From Cinclus cinclus (lineage: Eukaryota > Chordata > Aves > Passeriformes > Cinclidae), in NCBI RefSeq assembly GCF_963662255.1, contig NC_085052.1:7691307-7755306 (forward strand): a stretch of 64,000 bases of DNA. The letters are read 5' to 3'. Each line of letters starts with the position of its first letter. The first letter of the stretch is position 1. Shown in pieces: positions 12,236 to 27,400 of this stretch. The notes beneath the pieces are model-generated. The model did no database searches and was not told the origin of the DNA. It saw only the letters and a program-made list of their open reading frames with translations. The position numbers were made by a program, and so were the translations under genes.

Positions 12236-12480
12236 ACTCCAGCCCCTCTCACAGCCCCGTTCCGGTCTCTGCAGGCTCCGTGTCCTTCTGGCAGGGGTGT
12301 CCTTCTAGCACAGCCCGGGGCAGTGTCCGCGGCTGGTGGGTCCCGTGTCCGGCCGGGGGCGCTCGGCCATCCTGGGCCGGGATGCTCCCCCAAGGACTCC
12401 GCTCCCCTGCATCGCTCCTTGCGTTCTCCGCTGCCAAAATTGCTGCCGGAAGGGTCGCAGCTTTTTCTTGCCGTTCATCT
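12236..12480. other. CpG-rich block beside the CR1 copy
   Basis: About 245 bases are much richer in G+C and CpG than the surroundings, with runs such as CGTGTCCGGCCGGGGGCGCT. It begins where CR1 similarity stops. Several overlapping open frames here (131 and 94 codons on the plus strand, 62 and 60 on the minus) reflect composition. It may be the edge of another repeat, a small CpG island, or a more 5' CR1 segment that I do not recognise. Confidence 0.5.
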
Positions 12481-15400
12481 CACACATCCGTCTTTGGTGG
12501 AACCTCTTGTTCCTCCCTGCGATTCCTTATACACCTGTAATTTTCCCACTGTCTCCAAATGCACTCATGGTTTTGTTTGTGGCATCATATAAAATGTTAT
12601 TCATAAACAACATGTACTGAATTTTCCTCGCCTGTAATTATCCAAAAGGATGCAAAAGATGTAGCCCCAAAAGGGCTACAGTCTGTTTTTCATAAACTTT
12701 CTACAAAAAGATTCTGCATTTAGATCTGAAGCCCAGGTTTAGAATTGTTTGGATCTGTTTTCTGCTAAGAATTAGCACAGTTGTTTTTTCTTGCACATTC
12801 TTATGATATGCCTCTTCCTGAATAGATTATTAACGTGTTTCCTTTCTTTGGTACTTTGTGACTTTTAATACTTCATTGTTCTAAGATCATCTGGTTCTAC
12901 TGGTTTGAGTGCATGCACTGAATGTAATGTGCCCTTATTTAGTGGGAATTTCCCATTTTATAGCTGTATTCTTCTCAATTTTTTCCCTGCGTTGCCTGTA
13001 TATTCAGACTAGGTATCAGTGACAATTGAGGTGAGGGGATTATGTGGATATGAGACTGCACACACTGACCTCTCAGAATGTTGTGCCAAACTTTCTGAGC
13101 TCTCTTTGCTGCTTCTCTCTGGTTACTCTGAACAATTATTTGAGGCAAGTGTTTACCTGGGTAAATAGGAGGCCTGTCCACATCACTGCAGAAAGCTTTT
13201 GCATTGAATCTCAGCCTCCTCTGTGCCAATCTGCAAGGCTTTTGGGACTCTGGACATCTGTGAGTAGTAGTTCACCAGATTTGAACTTGTGTCACTAAAT
13301 AGTTGCAGCCCTATGGTTATATTTCCACTCAGTTTAATCACCCTGCTTATATGCTGCTCTTGTGTGTAGTCAGTGCATCCCTTGGTAAGAATGAGTGTGT
13401 TTTCTGGCGTGTGTGTAGGTACTGATTTGATTGGCAGTAGCCATCTCCAGACTCCTGCTAGTTTTGCATTCCTAGCTATAAAATAGATTTGAATGACAGA
13501 AAGGTGAAATAACTTATGGCCGCTGTCAGACATTCTTGTGTCCAGAGGAGCTTGCTGCCTGTGATTCAGTTTCTGAAGTCTTTTGGAGCAGTACCTATGA
13601 GTAGTCTAGCCCTGGAGCAGGTGAGTTTTGGTCTTTTCTGACTCCAGACATCAGGAGATTTTAATTGTACTGTGTGAGCTCCTTTGAGCACCTCTGTTCT
13701 TCCAGCTGATGATTCTGGAATTACAGGCTTCACCTGTAAAGAAAACAGGCAAATCAGTTCTAGCAATAGGCTGATTTTATTTCACAGTGTACTAAATATA
13801 AGCAAGAACTTTAGGCTTTACAGATCTCTGCACAGTTTTTCACTTTTCAAATTCAGTTCAGTCTTGGAGTGGGGAGTCCACATCCCAGCTAATTTTTTTC
13901 AGCATTGTGTTTTTCTTTGACTCTCCCAACTCATTTAAGCCCTTTTCCTTTCCCTTGGTTAGGAGGGTCAGTGTCCCAGGATAGGAGTAATTTTCTACAG
14001 CATCTGTATTTCTTCCCAGTTAACAAGGAGGTGTCAGGGGCGAGTGTCTGCCTGCTGGGCTGGGCTGGTGCCCTCACCCTTCCCCTCTGTTATGAAATTG
14101 CTCATGATTCCAGGGCAGAGAGTAAAGAAGCTGCAATGGAAATAAAACACTGACACTTTGCAGGACTTCCCTGTTCTCTGCCCATAGAGTTATGCTTTCC
14201 TTCACTGAAATTGTTGAGATACCAGATAGTGTCATAGTGAAGCAATAGGATGGGGAAGGTATCAAAGTACTTGTGTCTCTGTTGCTATAGTGGTACTTTT
14301 TTCCTTGTTAGATTTCCTTTTTCCTGTTACTCTTCTTTGGTGTAATAAAAGCAGAGGAGAAAAAAAAATCAGAGTTCCAATAAATAATTTATAACAGTTT
14401 CAGGGTTTTTTGGATCTAAGTGCATCCTGTTTCTATGCTTGTGGTGGAGAACAGTGCGAGAGGGCTGGTTAAAATCACTTACATTGCTTTTCCTGTTGTC
14501 AGTGTGAGTCAGTGGCCTGCTGAGATCTTTCTTCCTGTGCCCTCAGTTCTCTGTTAACAGGAGAGAAGCAAGCAGTATTTTTTTGGATCTCTTAGTTTGG
14601 TTAAACACTCTGGCATGGATAGTATCCCTTTGCTCTGTCATGCAGCCATTTAACAGTAAATTGTTCTTTCACTCCTCTCAGCAGTGCAGTCTGGAAACCT
14701 CCAACTGATCTGTTCTATTTTCCTGCCAGTGCACAATTTCAGTGGCAGTAAGGGAGCAGGTCCCTTTTTGTTTTGGGTAGAGAAATTTAAACTGCAAGAC
14801 AGTTTCACGACAATATGTTACATAATACTGCGCAAAGTGAAAAGTAATTAATGTGGAGGTGGAAAAGATACCCTTACTACTCAGTGCAAAGCCAGGTTGC
14901 CTTTCTGACAGAGATAGCTACCTCCTACTTCTTCATTTCCATGAGAGGCTCTCTCAGAATGCCAACAATAAGAAAAAAATAATTGTAAAATTGTGTCTAA
15001 TTTTTAGCAGAATCTGGCAATGTAAGCAAAAGATTGAAGGTACATTATTCTGTCATTCAGCTGCTTGGTGTTTGGAAAGAGTGAGGAAGTAAGTGAGAAA
15101 ATGCCCAGTGCCCCATCCTGAAGGCTGCAGAATTCTGCGTTTTTCATCAGACCAGCCACATTCTCATCTCATGCTGCACTGGAGAAAATTTGACACAGCC
15201 TTGTGAAACTAATGAATTTTTCCAGTATGGCTAAAATAGCAATGTTAGAGTTTATGGAAGTTAGGAAAACATCAGTCTGTCTGTCTGCACTTACTCTGGT
15301 GTTACTGTAAATGATACTAAAGTCTCCTGAAGATGGTCCCTGTGTAAGAAATTGCAGGACTGCTTAATTTTCTCTGATATAAACTTTCTTAAGAGGCCTG

Positions 15401-18400
15401 TCATAGAGATTTGTTTTGAAGTAATCTCAGGTTATATGAGGGTATAACAACCAGAACAGAGTCTGGCTAAACCTCCTAACTGATGCTGATCTGACTTAGA
15501 CAATGTATAATCATAGATTAAAAATACCCTGAGCTTGGTTACATCCTAAAAATACTCTTCAAAGTTCTTAGCAGCTGTTACTAGAAATAATTTACTATTG
15601 CCTAGGCAGTACAGTAGAAGCTGAGAATATAGAAACTAGGATTCTTTTTTTCTCTTAAATGTTCATCATGAATACTCTGTGTTCAGATTAATATCTTTCA
15701 AGTCCTTGCTTTTTAGGCTGCTTAGAAGGACCAAAGTGCCAGGTGAAAGAAAATAGGAAATGTGGCATATAAAAAGTATTGTTCATTTCTATTGGTTGGT
15801 GGTACATGTTTTTCGGGAATATTTTGCAGTTCCAGTTCCTTTGACTCAAACCAGAGAGTTCAGAAAGGAGAGGCTAACATGATCTATGTTGGAAACCCAT
15901 GATGAATGATTAAACCTGTGGGATTATTGTCTCAGGCACCATTCTTCATCCTGTTTCTGTGACATACCAGTTGCTAAAATTATAAATTATATAGATGAGA
16001 TAGATAGGAAGCATCTGTTTTTCTCCTCTTAAAAATATCAGGGCACTCGTTTAAATACAAATCATGGGAAAACTGTAGAAGGGAAAATAAGAGTGCTTGG
16101 CTAGACTTTTAAAATCCTTGCAACAGACTTCTGATGAACTCACTAAATTAATGAAATGATTGAATGAAGAAATTGAGTCTGTGACACTAAGCCATCCAAA
16201 TTCCTAATTTTAGTGAAATTAGAAAACTGTTGGTTCTGATGTCCTGTGTATAAGGTGAGAGGTTGCTCACTGTCTTAAGACCATTGTCAGACTGAGGAAG
16301 GTAAGGGAAGGTCCTGTGCCTATATGTGGTATTGCACTGCATTTTTTTAATTTGCAGGAATTTGTTCTAGTAAACAGATTTTTGATACCTGCACCATGAC
16401 CAACTTTGGGCAGGGCACCTCAGCTTCTAGGACTGTCCAAACCTGAGCTGCATTTCTTTCTGAAATAAATGCCAGTCCATATTCTTGTCTTGGGTAGTCT
16501 TCAAATCAATTTTCTTCGTGGAACCCTGAAAACTATGTAACTGCATAGTTACAGGAATGCTGTCCTAGGAGTTTGCTTTCCTGAAGAAACACTTCTGGTG
16601 TCCTAGTAAAAATTAAAAGCATTATCATTAGAGAATATTAACATCATTGCAGTATTTTTTTGTTCTGAAAAATTCTGTACATACCTTGATTTTCTTCTTA
16701 AAGTTGGATGTTTTCCTTTTATTTGTAAGAACTGACTATAAAATCCAGAAGGGCTATATACATATATATATATTTATATAGTATTAAATTTATAAAACAT
16801 CATTTTTCTTCTCTTGTTCCTCCAAGACCAAATTGGTGTATGTGGTTTGGAAATGTCACTTACACAATTTTGGCTTTATAACACATCTTCTAAGGTATCT
16901 TGCACTTTTCACAGGTGTGCATTTTGAACACAAATCCAGTTCACTGGTGGGCATGCCATAATCCTCTCATTTGCTAACCCTCTAAATTCACTAAAATAAA
17001 CTATATTTTGTGGAAGTCTTGGTAGTATACACTAAAAGCAGGTGATAGCAAGTATGTTGATCACCTTCAGAGTACATTGCTCAGGCAGTGGTTTTGGGGT
17101 ACTCCAAAGGAATAGCAGCATTAATTTTGTTACCACCTTCCAAATACATTCACCCTTAGCCTGTGGAAAAGACAGTTGTGTTTGCAGAGCACAGACATGT
17201 CGTGGATGTGTGCACATGTGGGTGGACATGAACATCCCTGGCATGGGGCCCTGGGGGGCTGAACGTGCTGTGCCTGCTGTGTACAACCCTGCTGGCAGAG
17301 GGATGGTCCAGAAACTGCCCAGAAATGGGGTGCACAGGGCCCTTGCTGGAGGTCTGAAGAGTCTTGGCAGTTGATGAATTCTTCAGTCCCCTTCTGTCTC
17401 TCATTTCTGTTTTGGTGCCGTCGATAAAGTGTGTTCTGGGCTACATGAGACCTTTAACTTGTACCGCCTGCGTTCTTTTAGTAGCATTTAAAAGTTTTCC
17501 ATGTAGGGTGTCTAAGCTTCTGAGTGTCATGAAGATGAACTGTGAGCAGAGAGGAAAATGCAAAGTGTATTTTGTTTACTTACGTGTTCTTCTAGAGGTT
17601 AAATCTTCCTGGAATTCTCTTGTGTGAAACAATTTTGGAAATTTGCTTTAGCTACTAATCTGTACATATGAAGTCTGTGTCAAATAATTGATGTTGCCAA
17701 TACAAAAAGTGAAATGAGCAATGTCAACAATGTTGACTTACCTTTGATTTTCAAAGTAATTTTAATCACTAGAATTTAATTTAATTAATACTAGTATTCT
17801 TTATTACTACCATTTATTGCTGTTTATCTAAGGACCTCAAATTACAGGCATGTAAAGTGAGCATACATTTTCTCCAACCTCTTTTTGACCTTTGTTTGAT
17901 AGAAGGGAGAAGAGCGTTCTTTTCTGGATTGTTTCTGGTGCAGAACTGTTTATATATTCTTTTCAGGCCTCTTCCCTAAACACTGTCCAGTGTTCCGGTT
18001 GATTTTTTTTTTGTTTGTTTTATTTACTTATGCACAATCTGGAAGTACAGTTAGCTTGCCATACTGTTCTAGCCCAGGGAGAGCTGCCTGTAGTAGCAGT
18101 AGCATCTTTGCCAAAGGATGACTTCACTGCTAGCAAAATATTTGTAGGATTTGGGACACTTTACAAATGATTAGTGAAGTTTGCAATGCTCTCTGGGATT
18201 CATTGGAGTGGAAGAGTATACATTATATCTGCCATTTGCATCTGTTTCTTCTCATGGCAGTCGATTTCTCGCTTTGGTGCAGAGAAGAAGCTTCATGAGA
18301 CCTGGGAGCATGGTAGACACACCTCCTTACAAGTAGCTGCAGTTTTTCTCTAAGCTATGCAGTGCATTAGGTCATCAATAATATCTTATGTGTTCCTACT

Positions 18401-21400
18401 TTTAAAAAGATCTTTTTCTTTTTTCTTAAACCATTGTGTTATATTTCATATTCAAATGAGTGTAAGAAGCTTACCTTCTTTATTTTTGCAGCTGCATGCA
18501 AATGAATAGCATTTCCTTTACTAGTTACAAAAAGGATTTGGCAAAAGGCAGACTGTACAGAAGCTGCATGGCTAGGTGGTAGATGAGACTGACAGTAGGA
18601 AGATGTTTTATCTTTTGAAAGTGTTTTTTGTTTTAACCTTGCATTGCTTATGCCCTATTTATTTTATGCTTCTGAGTAATCATCAAAGTCACACATGAAG
18701 GAGGCTTGGATTTTTCTGGATTCTTGACAGTGTGGACTCCATCCATATCCTATACAACTAAAATACCCATTTGCTTATATAAAAAGAGAATAATCTTCAT
18801 GCAGTATTTTTAAGACAATTTACTGCAGAAAAACGTTTTCCATTTGAAAGTTCAAAAGCCTGCGAGTTACAAAAATGATGTGTTTAATAATTGTCTTTTT
18901 GTTTTGAAAGTTATAAAGTGTTACTGCCATTTAAAAATCAAACAGAAAGAGTAGATATGTACATTTTGCTATACAGTTAAGTTTTAAATAGTGTCAGAAG
19001 GAACCAAGGTAAAATCTGAAAATTTGTATGGGAGAAACAGGCAAATTGATGGAGTCAGCTAAGGAACAGAAAACCAAAAGGATTTAGGAATATGCTGCTG
19101 CTCTTGGCTGTCTGGTTAAATTGGACAGATATTCCTTAGGAGGCTTTGTGTGTGTAGTGCCTGATGTTACTTTATCTTGTCTGGAAAATTCACCTGATGA
19201 GTGAAGATGTACAAGTTTAATGCCAGACTTTACTTTCTGCTGTTCCAATTCCCTTGCTGTTGCCCCATAGAGTTCCCAGGATGCCTGTAACAGGAAGAAG
19301 GATTAGATGGATGTTAGCATCACTTTTCTTCAGTTCAGAACCACTGACTTGCCATTGTTGATGACTCTGACTTCTCTCTCATTTTAAAGATGATGTCTTC
19401 TAATTAAAGCAACTTGCTTTAATCCATTGCTACTGAAGCATGTAGCTGCCATCAAGTGTGTGGCTCTGATATGTGTATAATAATACAGCATGGGGCTGGG
19501 ACAATATGGATAAGCCTGTGTCTATTTTCTCCAAAGATTTAGGGTATTTTTTGGGGTTTAGATTTTACTACTGAGAGCTGGTTTAAACAAAATTTGGATA
19601 CTCTGGTAACTGGATTCTTCAGTGACAGTGCTGTATGAAGTTGTAAGGGAGTAGAGTGGCATTTTACAAATGAAAACAATGGAGTACTAAAGTGCTTATG
19701 TAAATACTCTCAAATTATTTTTCTGTCCATGTGTGAGGATTTTATCTTGAGTGTTGATTTAAGAGAAACAGAATGATGAGGGTGGGTCTTTTCTGTTCCT
19801 TAAAAAGACTTTGAAAAATATTTGGCTAATTTTTTAGGGTACCTAGTAAATGCAAGTGCTGTTGTGGTTTTGGGTGCAAGTTTTAGATAGAATTTGATTT
19901 TTGGGAGGTTAACAGACCATCTTTAATCAGATAAAGCAAGAGATTCAGTTATTTGCCTGGTAATTGTGTTTTCCATTTCTGTTGCCATCTCTGTCTTGTT
20001 CCTTTACCACACTGCATTGTCTGTTTTAAGCAGTATCAAGAACATCCTCAGATATGTGAGTATGGTGTTTTATTTGGTGAACTTTCTAGGCACAATTCTC
20101 ATCCAGTCCTGTATAAAGATTCATTTACAGAAAAAGTAGCTTAAACCAAATACTTTTAAAAACTATGGACTGTGTATCTGGACCTGTCAGTCTTTTTTAT
20201 CTGAATAAATAATTCCTATTCATCTGAAACTGTCTCTCAAAAATATCCTAAGATGAATCTGTACCTGTGAGCAGCATTCTTTATCAGCTTTACCTGAACA
20301 CTTAGTGACTGCTGATAAGGTGAAAGGAGGAGCACTGTCACATGTATTTTTCTTAATGCAGGTGAACTCCACCACCTTCCTTTTTTTCCAGTGACGGCAG
20401 TAGGTTCAAAGACGTTTGACTTTGAAATTGGCAATAGCAGCAGTGCTTAGAAGAGCTTTTAGAGATTGAGAGTTCTAGCAAATTACCGATGCAACAGAGT
20501 AGAAGAAAATAAAACTTACTGTTTTCTCTTGAGGCCCCATCATGACAAATAGCATTTTATGTTCCCCAGGCTTGCTTATTTCCTTCCTTGTTTAGTCTTT
20601 TCCAGTGGAGAAAGTTATTGCAAAATACTGTTGTACCAAAGCCAGTCAGTCTGGAGGCAGCACTTGTGACAAGTGTTTGCCTGCCCAGTGACAGTGTAGA
20701 AGTACACACTTATATACAGGAATAAACAGATTTAATAGGGAAAGGAGAAGAGAAAATTAATTCCATTACACCAGTACACAGAATATATTGGTTTGAGTTT
20801 TTTGTTTTTAGCTCTCATCAGGGAATTTCTGTGAGGAAGGAATATGACAGATTCTTGGCCTATCAATGATATTGACATTGGATATTTGTCAATTATACAT
20901 TGCAGTGTAGCAGTGAGCTCCTTGCAAAGGTGCTGTTTGATACCATGTGAAATCAAGATTCTGACTGCGTTGAAGTTCCTGAAACCATTTCAGAGATTTG
21001 TGATCAAATTTTAATGTTGTAGTTATTATTTGTTTTCCTCATCCACACATAACTGCTTGCTGTATTTTTGGATGTATCAGTAAGTTACTTCATACAGATA
21101 ATAGGGTCTGGTTTCTTAATTATGGTACTTTCCACTTCTTGTCTCAGTATTGCAAGAATTTGTATCCCATGTAATAGACAGCTTCCAGTCTCAAGTGTTA
21201 CAGTTTGCTTATACAGTTACTGCATTTCCCAGTTTGTTTCCTGTTGTTTTGTTGCAGTTTTACTGGTAGAAGTCATCCCACACAAGGCTGCCTTTCTTGA
21301 GCCTGTATTCATTAGACTGTGGACTTGAAAGTAGAGCACTCAGCAAAGTGACAGGTTGCCTTTGTTCTCACATCTCTTCATCTCTGCTTTTCCTCCCTGG

Positions 21401-24400
21401 GATGTCCTCAGGTTTATTGTGGTTTTTTTTAATCTTGAAGAGAATAGGGATACCCACATGTTTCTAAAAGTCAATATTGGACTTCTTTTCATTCTATTAC
21501 AAAGTGTAGATGTACAGAAAAACAAAACAAAAATGTTGTTCACAGTTAAAAGCAATTACTTTAATCACAGGATGAAGTTCACAGGCTCCAGTCTGCTGTG
21601 CTCCCAGGGTCTGGATTTATCCCCAAGCAACACTGCATTGGCAAGTCCTATCCAACAGATCCTCTGATGTGAAACCCCTCCTGCTCACCAAAGTGGGTAT
21701 TCTGTGTATCAGGACTTGTGTCAGCCTACTTCATAATACACAAAAGCTTATAGACTTCTTTGAATTCTTTGGGACAAGTGGTGCTATATGTATAATTCAG
21801 AGGACAGTGTGGATGGCTGGCACACATTCTGTAAGGCAGCATAAAGTCTGGTCTGTTTCTCTTTAGTCTCCTGCCCAAGTTCAGGAAGTTCTCCTGCCCA
21901 ATTTTCAGGAAACCTACAATTAAAGAAGGCAAAGCACTTTAGGTATTTATAGGTTTTTGTCGGTCTTAGTGTTAGACCTAAGGCAAATAGAAGCAACCAT
22001 TGTTTTCCAGTGCACATTAATTTTAACATTTTATCATGGTGTGCCTAAGAATTCTGACACAGGTGGGATTTGAGCTCAGATATCTTGTATGCCACCTCCT
22101 TCTTGCTCTTCCGTGCTTCACTCCTGCTGCCTTTCTGCTCATAGTTGTGTGCTGGAAATGCTGGCACTTCCACAACACCCAGTGAGCAATGCTAAAGACA
22201 AGGAGAGAGAATCATGGTAACCCACTCCCATCACAGGCCCTCCTTGTGCATGCATATTGCAAACCCATAGTAACTGAAATAGGTGGCAACACAAGGACAG
22301 ACTCACCTCGGTTTGCACTGTTCCAGGTTTCACTGACTGTACAGCTCAGTCTCTGGAGTCCTAAAGGTTTACACTCATCTGAATTTCAAAGTAACTGGTG
22401 AAGCCTTCACTTAATATACAGGCACTGGGCTGATATTCCTTAGGAAGTCAGTGTCACACTGGCTGGATCAGTGTAATGCTGCTCAGTTCCTCCACTGCTC
22501 CTCACTTTAGGCACATGAGCAATAAATACAGATTCTTGCCACATATAACAAAACTGCTCCTCTAATTGGGCAAAAAGGTTGTCTGACTAATTCTGTTCTT
22601 TTACTAATGCTGTAAGAGAGTACAAGGTGACTTAAAAATCGTGATCTTAGGGAAAACGTGACATTTGAGAAAGCGGGGAATATTGCTTACAGCTTGTTGT
22701 GGAAAATATTAGAAGATGCTTGGCGAGCAGCGTGAGTTTCTTCTCAGCTTGTTTTGCCTCCCATCTGTCTGTTTGACTTTGTTCCACTCTGCAAATGCAA
22801 CTTCCTTGCATTGTCAACTCGTGAAAGGGTGTTTGAAGGAAATGGGTCATAAAAACTTCATTAAAGGTTTGGGGGGAAATAGCAAGAGCAGTAAATCTGT
22901 CAAAACAAGTTATTCCTGTCCACAAGTGAGGCAGCTGGCAACCCTGGTTATAAGGAAAACCCTCAGTGCTCAGCGACTGCTACCAGATCCTTGAGCCTAC
23001 CGGCAGCTCTGGAGACTTGTGTAGGATGCAGGGTGTTCTGGTTCATTGCTTTGAGCTCCTTCAGTGGTCTGTGCACATAGTCTGCACTTGAGAGGCTGAG
23101 GGCTGTCGAGTGCAGCTCAGATCACAGTTGGCAGCATCCACAGCATTCCGCTGCCATTGCCTTTGGAGTGAGGCCCCACAGATGTGTTGTTTGCTTCTGC
23201 TGCTTTTTCTGATGGGAGGGAATGGGACCCTGTCATTCCTGACACTCTGTGTTCCTTGTCCCTCACTGGCCTCCAGCCACAACCCAACCTTTCCAGGGGA
23301 CTGGGGGTGGGAAAAAGGCTGCCTCTAGCTATTCCAGTGGTTGCTTTTCTGGAGTACACAAGGCTTTTGCTGCCAAATGTTTGTGGGAGATACTGCACTT
23401 TTCTCTAGTGTTGTAATTGCAGATGGTACCTGGCTGCGCTGTCCCACGTGCATCAATATAGTCATCAATACAAAACCAGCTCTCTGCTAATGGGATTTAG
23501 GGAATAGTGAAGTGGGATGACAGAAGGATTTTAAATATGACAGATTTACCAGTTGTTCACTATTCCTGTCATTGGTCTGAGATCTTCTGTGTGAGTTAAA
23601 CGTGCTCAGAACTTTTGTGGATGTTACAGCCCTGGAGAAGAAGCTAAAGTATATGAATGAAACAATGCAAGTGGTCCAGGCAACCCAGTGTGTCTGTATC
23701 ACTTTCAGATATTACTAGGATATTTTCCCTGTATCAAAAACAGTGACTTTTTCAGCCCAAGTTACTTTGGTGTTAGAAACAAGAATGTAACAGCCTTACA
23801 TGAGAACATGTTATGTTACAGGGGGCTTAGTGTAATGACCACGAAGATATTGCAGGAATGTTTGTTTCTTCCCATTTGTTCTCTGGCCTCATACTTTGAC
23901 ATGGTCTGATGGAGAGACATAGGAACAATTAATCCAAATTAAATAAAGAAGTGAATTCTGAGTTAAAGGGGATCTGATTGATCTTAATTTATTCTTGTAA
24001 TGAGCTGACTGAAATTGATAAAGGTCACTCTTACTTATGAATGAGAGTGTCCACGAAAGGCTTTGAAGTAGTTTCTGTAATTCATTTCAGAAGTTAATTT
24101 GAATTAATTTTCTGAAATGTCTGCAGGCAGAAAACCCATTACAGTCTGTGTGTAAAGATTGCCAGCATTCAAAAATAATTCTGCCTGTCTACATCCTCAG
24201 TGCCACAGCAGGTAATTATTGTGAAGAGGAATACACTGCAGTATCCCAGTGGGCCATGTCCCCAGTGTCCCAAGTTGCTGCTCTGTGGGAAACCATTGCC
24301 TCAAGCCTGCATCAGGGACTAAGGACTCATTCTAAATCTGGTACATTTTGCCTACCTCCTACTCCCAATGCAGTAATTTACATTTGCTTTACCCTGGCTC

Positions 24401-27400
24401 TGATGTTTGCCACCTTCAGCCACAGCCGAGAGAGCAAATCTTTAAACACTTTTTCCAGCACTTAAGCCAGAATTATTCTGTGGTTCAGCTGCTGGGTGAG
24501 ACTAATGCCAGGTTCCCCAAGGAACAAATGCACCACCTGGCCAGTGAGCTCCAGCTGTCTGGCTCTGTGCCTTGAGGCCTCCTGTACTGCCAGGTCTTGC
24601 CAGTTAGTCCCAGCGTGTAATTTTTTGTTGTTGCTGTTGTTCATGTTAGTGACTCAGCCAAGATTTTTTTTAAAAAAGCTCTGTCTCCCTTTTAAATTCA
24701 GGAATTCTGTAAAAAAGGAGTAAAGGATGGGTGCATGGGAACTGCTCGGAGCTATTTGTTATGTTCACTCTCTAAATTACAGCTTGAATATCACTTTTAT
24801 GTTGTGCCTGTGCCACTCTGCCACGTGGAAAAAATAGAGACTATTCTGAGAGGCTTGTTTCTCTGCTGGTTGAAGAAGCATCATCTCTGAACATCTCTTC
24901 CAATTCAGGGCTCTGTCATAGGATATTTTTGAAGGTTTGTGCTGGTCATGGGCACTAATTCAGGATCACAGGAGATATCTTTTATACTCAGAGCTGCCTG
25001 GAAAAGGCCTCTGCTTTTATGGGGTAGTTCTGAGGAATATTCAGAGGTGATTTTTTTCATTTTCTGTCCTGTCTGTTGCTAAGTGCACTGACTTCCCAAG
25101 AGTCTTAGTGCCTTGCTAAGGAGTTGATGGTTTCCACAATAGCACTGCCATGGATCCAAGAGATCCAACCTCTGCTGCAGTGACACGGAGCATTGGGTCC
25201 CAACTAAAGAGCTGCTCTCTGTTGTTAGAGGCACCACCAAGCCAGCAAGTGCTCCGATACCTTATGCCTTGCTTGTGAAGTCACAGCTACCCCAGGCTGA
25301 AGGCTGAGCCCTTGCAGAGCTGGATGTGGATGCTGTCCAGGAGCTGGAGCCAGGGCAGGCTGTGAAGCTGTTCCTGTGCCCGGCTGTGCTGTCCTGCTGC
25401 CAGCAGCTGCCCTGTGCCAGCCGTGTCCCAGCCTGGCTCACTGGAAGCCTCTCGCTTCCCAGAGTTGTGGAGCGTGGCAGTGCTCCTGGACGGGGCTCTC
25501 ATACTGTTCTGAGGACACACACATCTTCCCTCACGTGCTTGAAAGGCATTTGTCCCCAGTTCTGGAATAGACACCACCATCAGGGAACACAGTGCTCTTT
25601 TCTAGCCCCAGTGGGGCAACCAGGGACGTAACCTGGAGGTCACTTGGACAGGCAACAATGCAAGTTTGTTTGTCAGTCTGTGTGTATTTGTCTGCAGAGA
25701 CCTTACTGCTCCAGTGGGTCATGGGACTTACACAAGAAGTTTAAGTGAGAACTCAATTAAGGAAAGATTTGGAGCCATCCTTCCCTCAAGTAGATTTTTC
25801 TTTAAATAGAATTTCTTTATTCTGAGCTGCAAATAGGAGTTTCACTGCAGGCAGCTCTGAAATATGCATTTCGGCCTCTGTATTATTTAGTTCTAGGACA
25901 GGACAGTTAATTACCTCTCCAAGGCACTGGAGCCATTTAAAATATTTCCAAGGTATTCCCAACTTGTCTCCTGTCAGCTTGCCTTGCGGTAGTTTTATTC
26001 ATAATGTGTATTTAAATTTATGAGAAGATGCCTTCACATTTGGGTGTGTGTGTTTGTGTTGGAGAGGCACATATGCTCTGCTATGGCAGAATTGAGTAGG
26101 AAGAAGTGCCTTCTAGAGAGTCAGGATTTATCATTTGCTTTAATTGCATTATATGCTAGAAGTTTTTTATTTTTTAAACAACTTCAATGGGACAGAAACA
26201 GGCTGTTTTTTCTCCTGATTTTGATGTATCTTTACCCAAAAGTAACATCATTTGCATAGAAGAGTAGTGGTTTTCATTTCTGATGATGTAAAATGCATAT
26301 TGGGCTGGAGGTACTGCTGATTATTTACAGGATTAGAGTTTTGGTTTTCTTATGTGGTTATAATTGAAGAACAGTAAGAATTACTTGTATGATGACCTGG
26401 CTCATTTGTTTCGTTTGGAAGCTGCTTGTACTCTGAAATTTTCTAAATGTGACTTACTGGAAAATGGGAATTTCATTCTAGAATTCTGGGAATTTCTGGT
26501 TTGCAAATTGATTTATGATCATAGTGAAGAGTTTGTCTATGTTTGCTGAGACAGATGACTAGAAAAGGGTGTGTGGGGGGGGGTTAATATGGGCAGATCA
26601 GAGGGAGATTTTAAAAGACAGTTCTATAACATATTCTGGTTTTCTTGGAATAAATGATGAGTGGCCTAGAGATGAGGAAAAGAAAGTCTCATATCTTTGA
26701 TACAGAATGACTTTCTTAAATGTGGACTCTGAGACTATATAGCATTTAAGGTTTTTGGTTTCTTTAGGTTTTTTTTTTCCATTGGTGGATAACACCATAG
26801 TTTCTTATTATTTTAGTATTTTAGGTTGATGAAAAATAATAGTAATCATAAATTTAGTCCAGATACCAGCCACTAGGATAATTCTCTTGCCAGGGTTTAA
26901 GTTTAAACATAGCATTTGATATGAAGCTGAAAATAATTTTGAGCTGGAAAAATCAGTGACACTGTAATAAAGTTATCTGGAAACTGAGCTTCCAAGAATA
27001 TGTGATCCATGTAAAGGTGTCTACATAAAAAGCACAGTTGCTCAGAGTGGAACAAAGGATTTATGTTTCCATTGCAGGTGTCTTTAAAGGAATGTGTTAT
27101 TCAGCCTTTCCCACTGCTGATGGCAGACAGGTACACCAGGTGGAATTTGTTTTGAACAGCCTGCTTTGGCAGCACAGCTGACCTTGAGTGCAGTTCTGAT
27201 CCCTTTAGTGCACTTAAACAGCCTGCTAAAAGGCCAGCTATTTGTTGAGTGGAGGTTTTTTCCACTTTTGATTTGTCATGGAGTGAATGGAAAATTCATA
27301 ATAAAAATTACTAGAATTGGTGTGTGGGTGTCACCAGCGTGTATAAACTGCTGACTAAATGCTCAGTTAAATGCCATCTTAATTTCATTTGCTTGCATCA

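Noticed and set aside
13544..13620. Possible 77-base exon ending in GAGCAG|GTGAGT
   Set aside because: The donor is good but the acceptor is weak, the peptide is short, and no neighbouring exon matches in phase.
20720..20750. AATAAACAGATTTAATAGGG resembling an internal LTR phrase
   Set aside because: Too short and AT-rich; flanking sequence shows no LTR landmarks.
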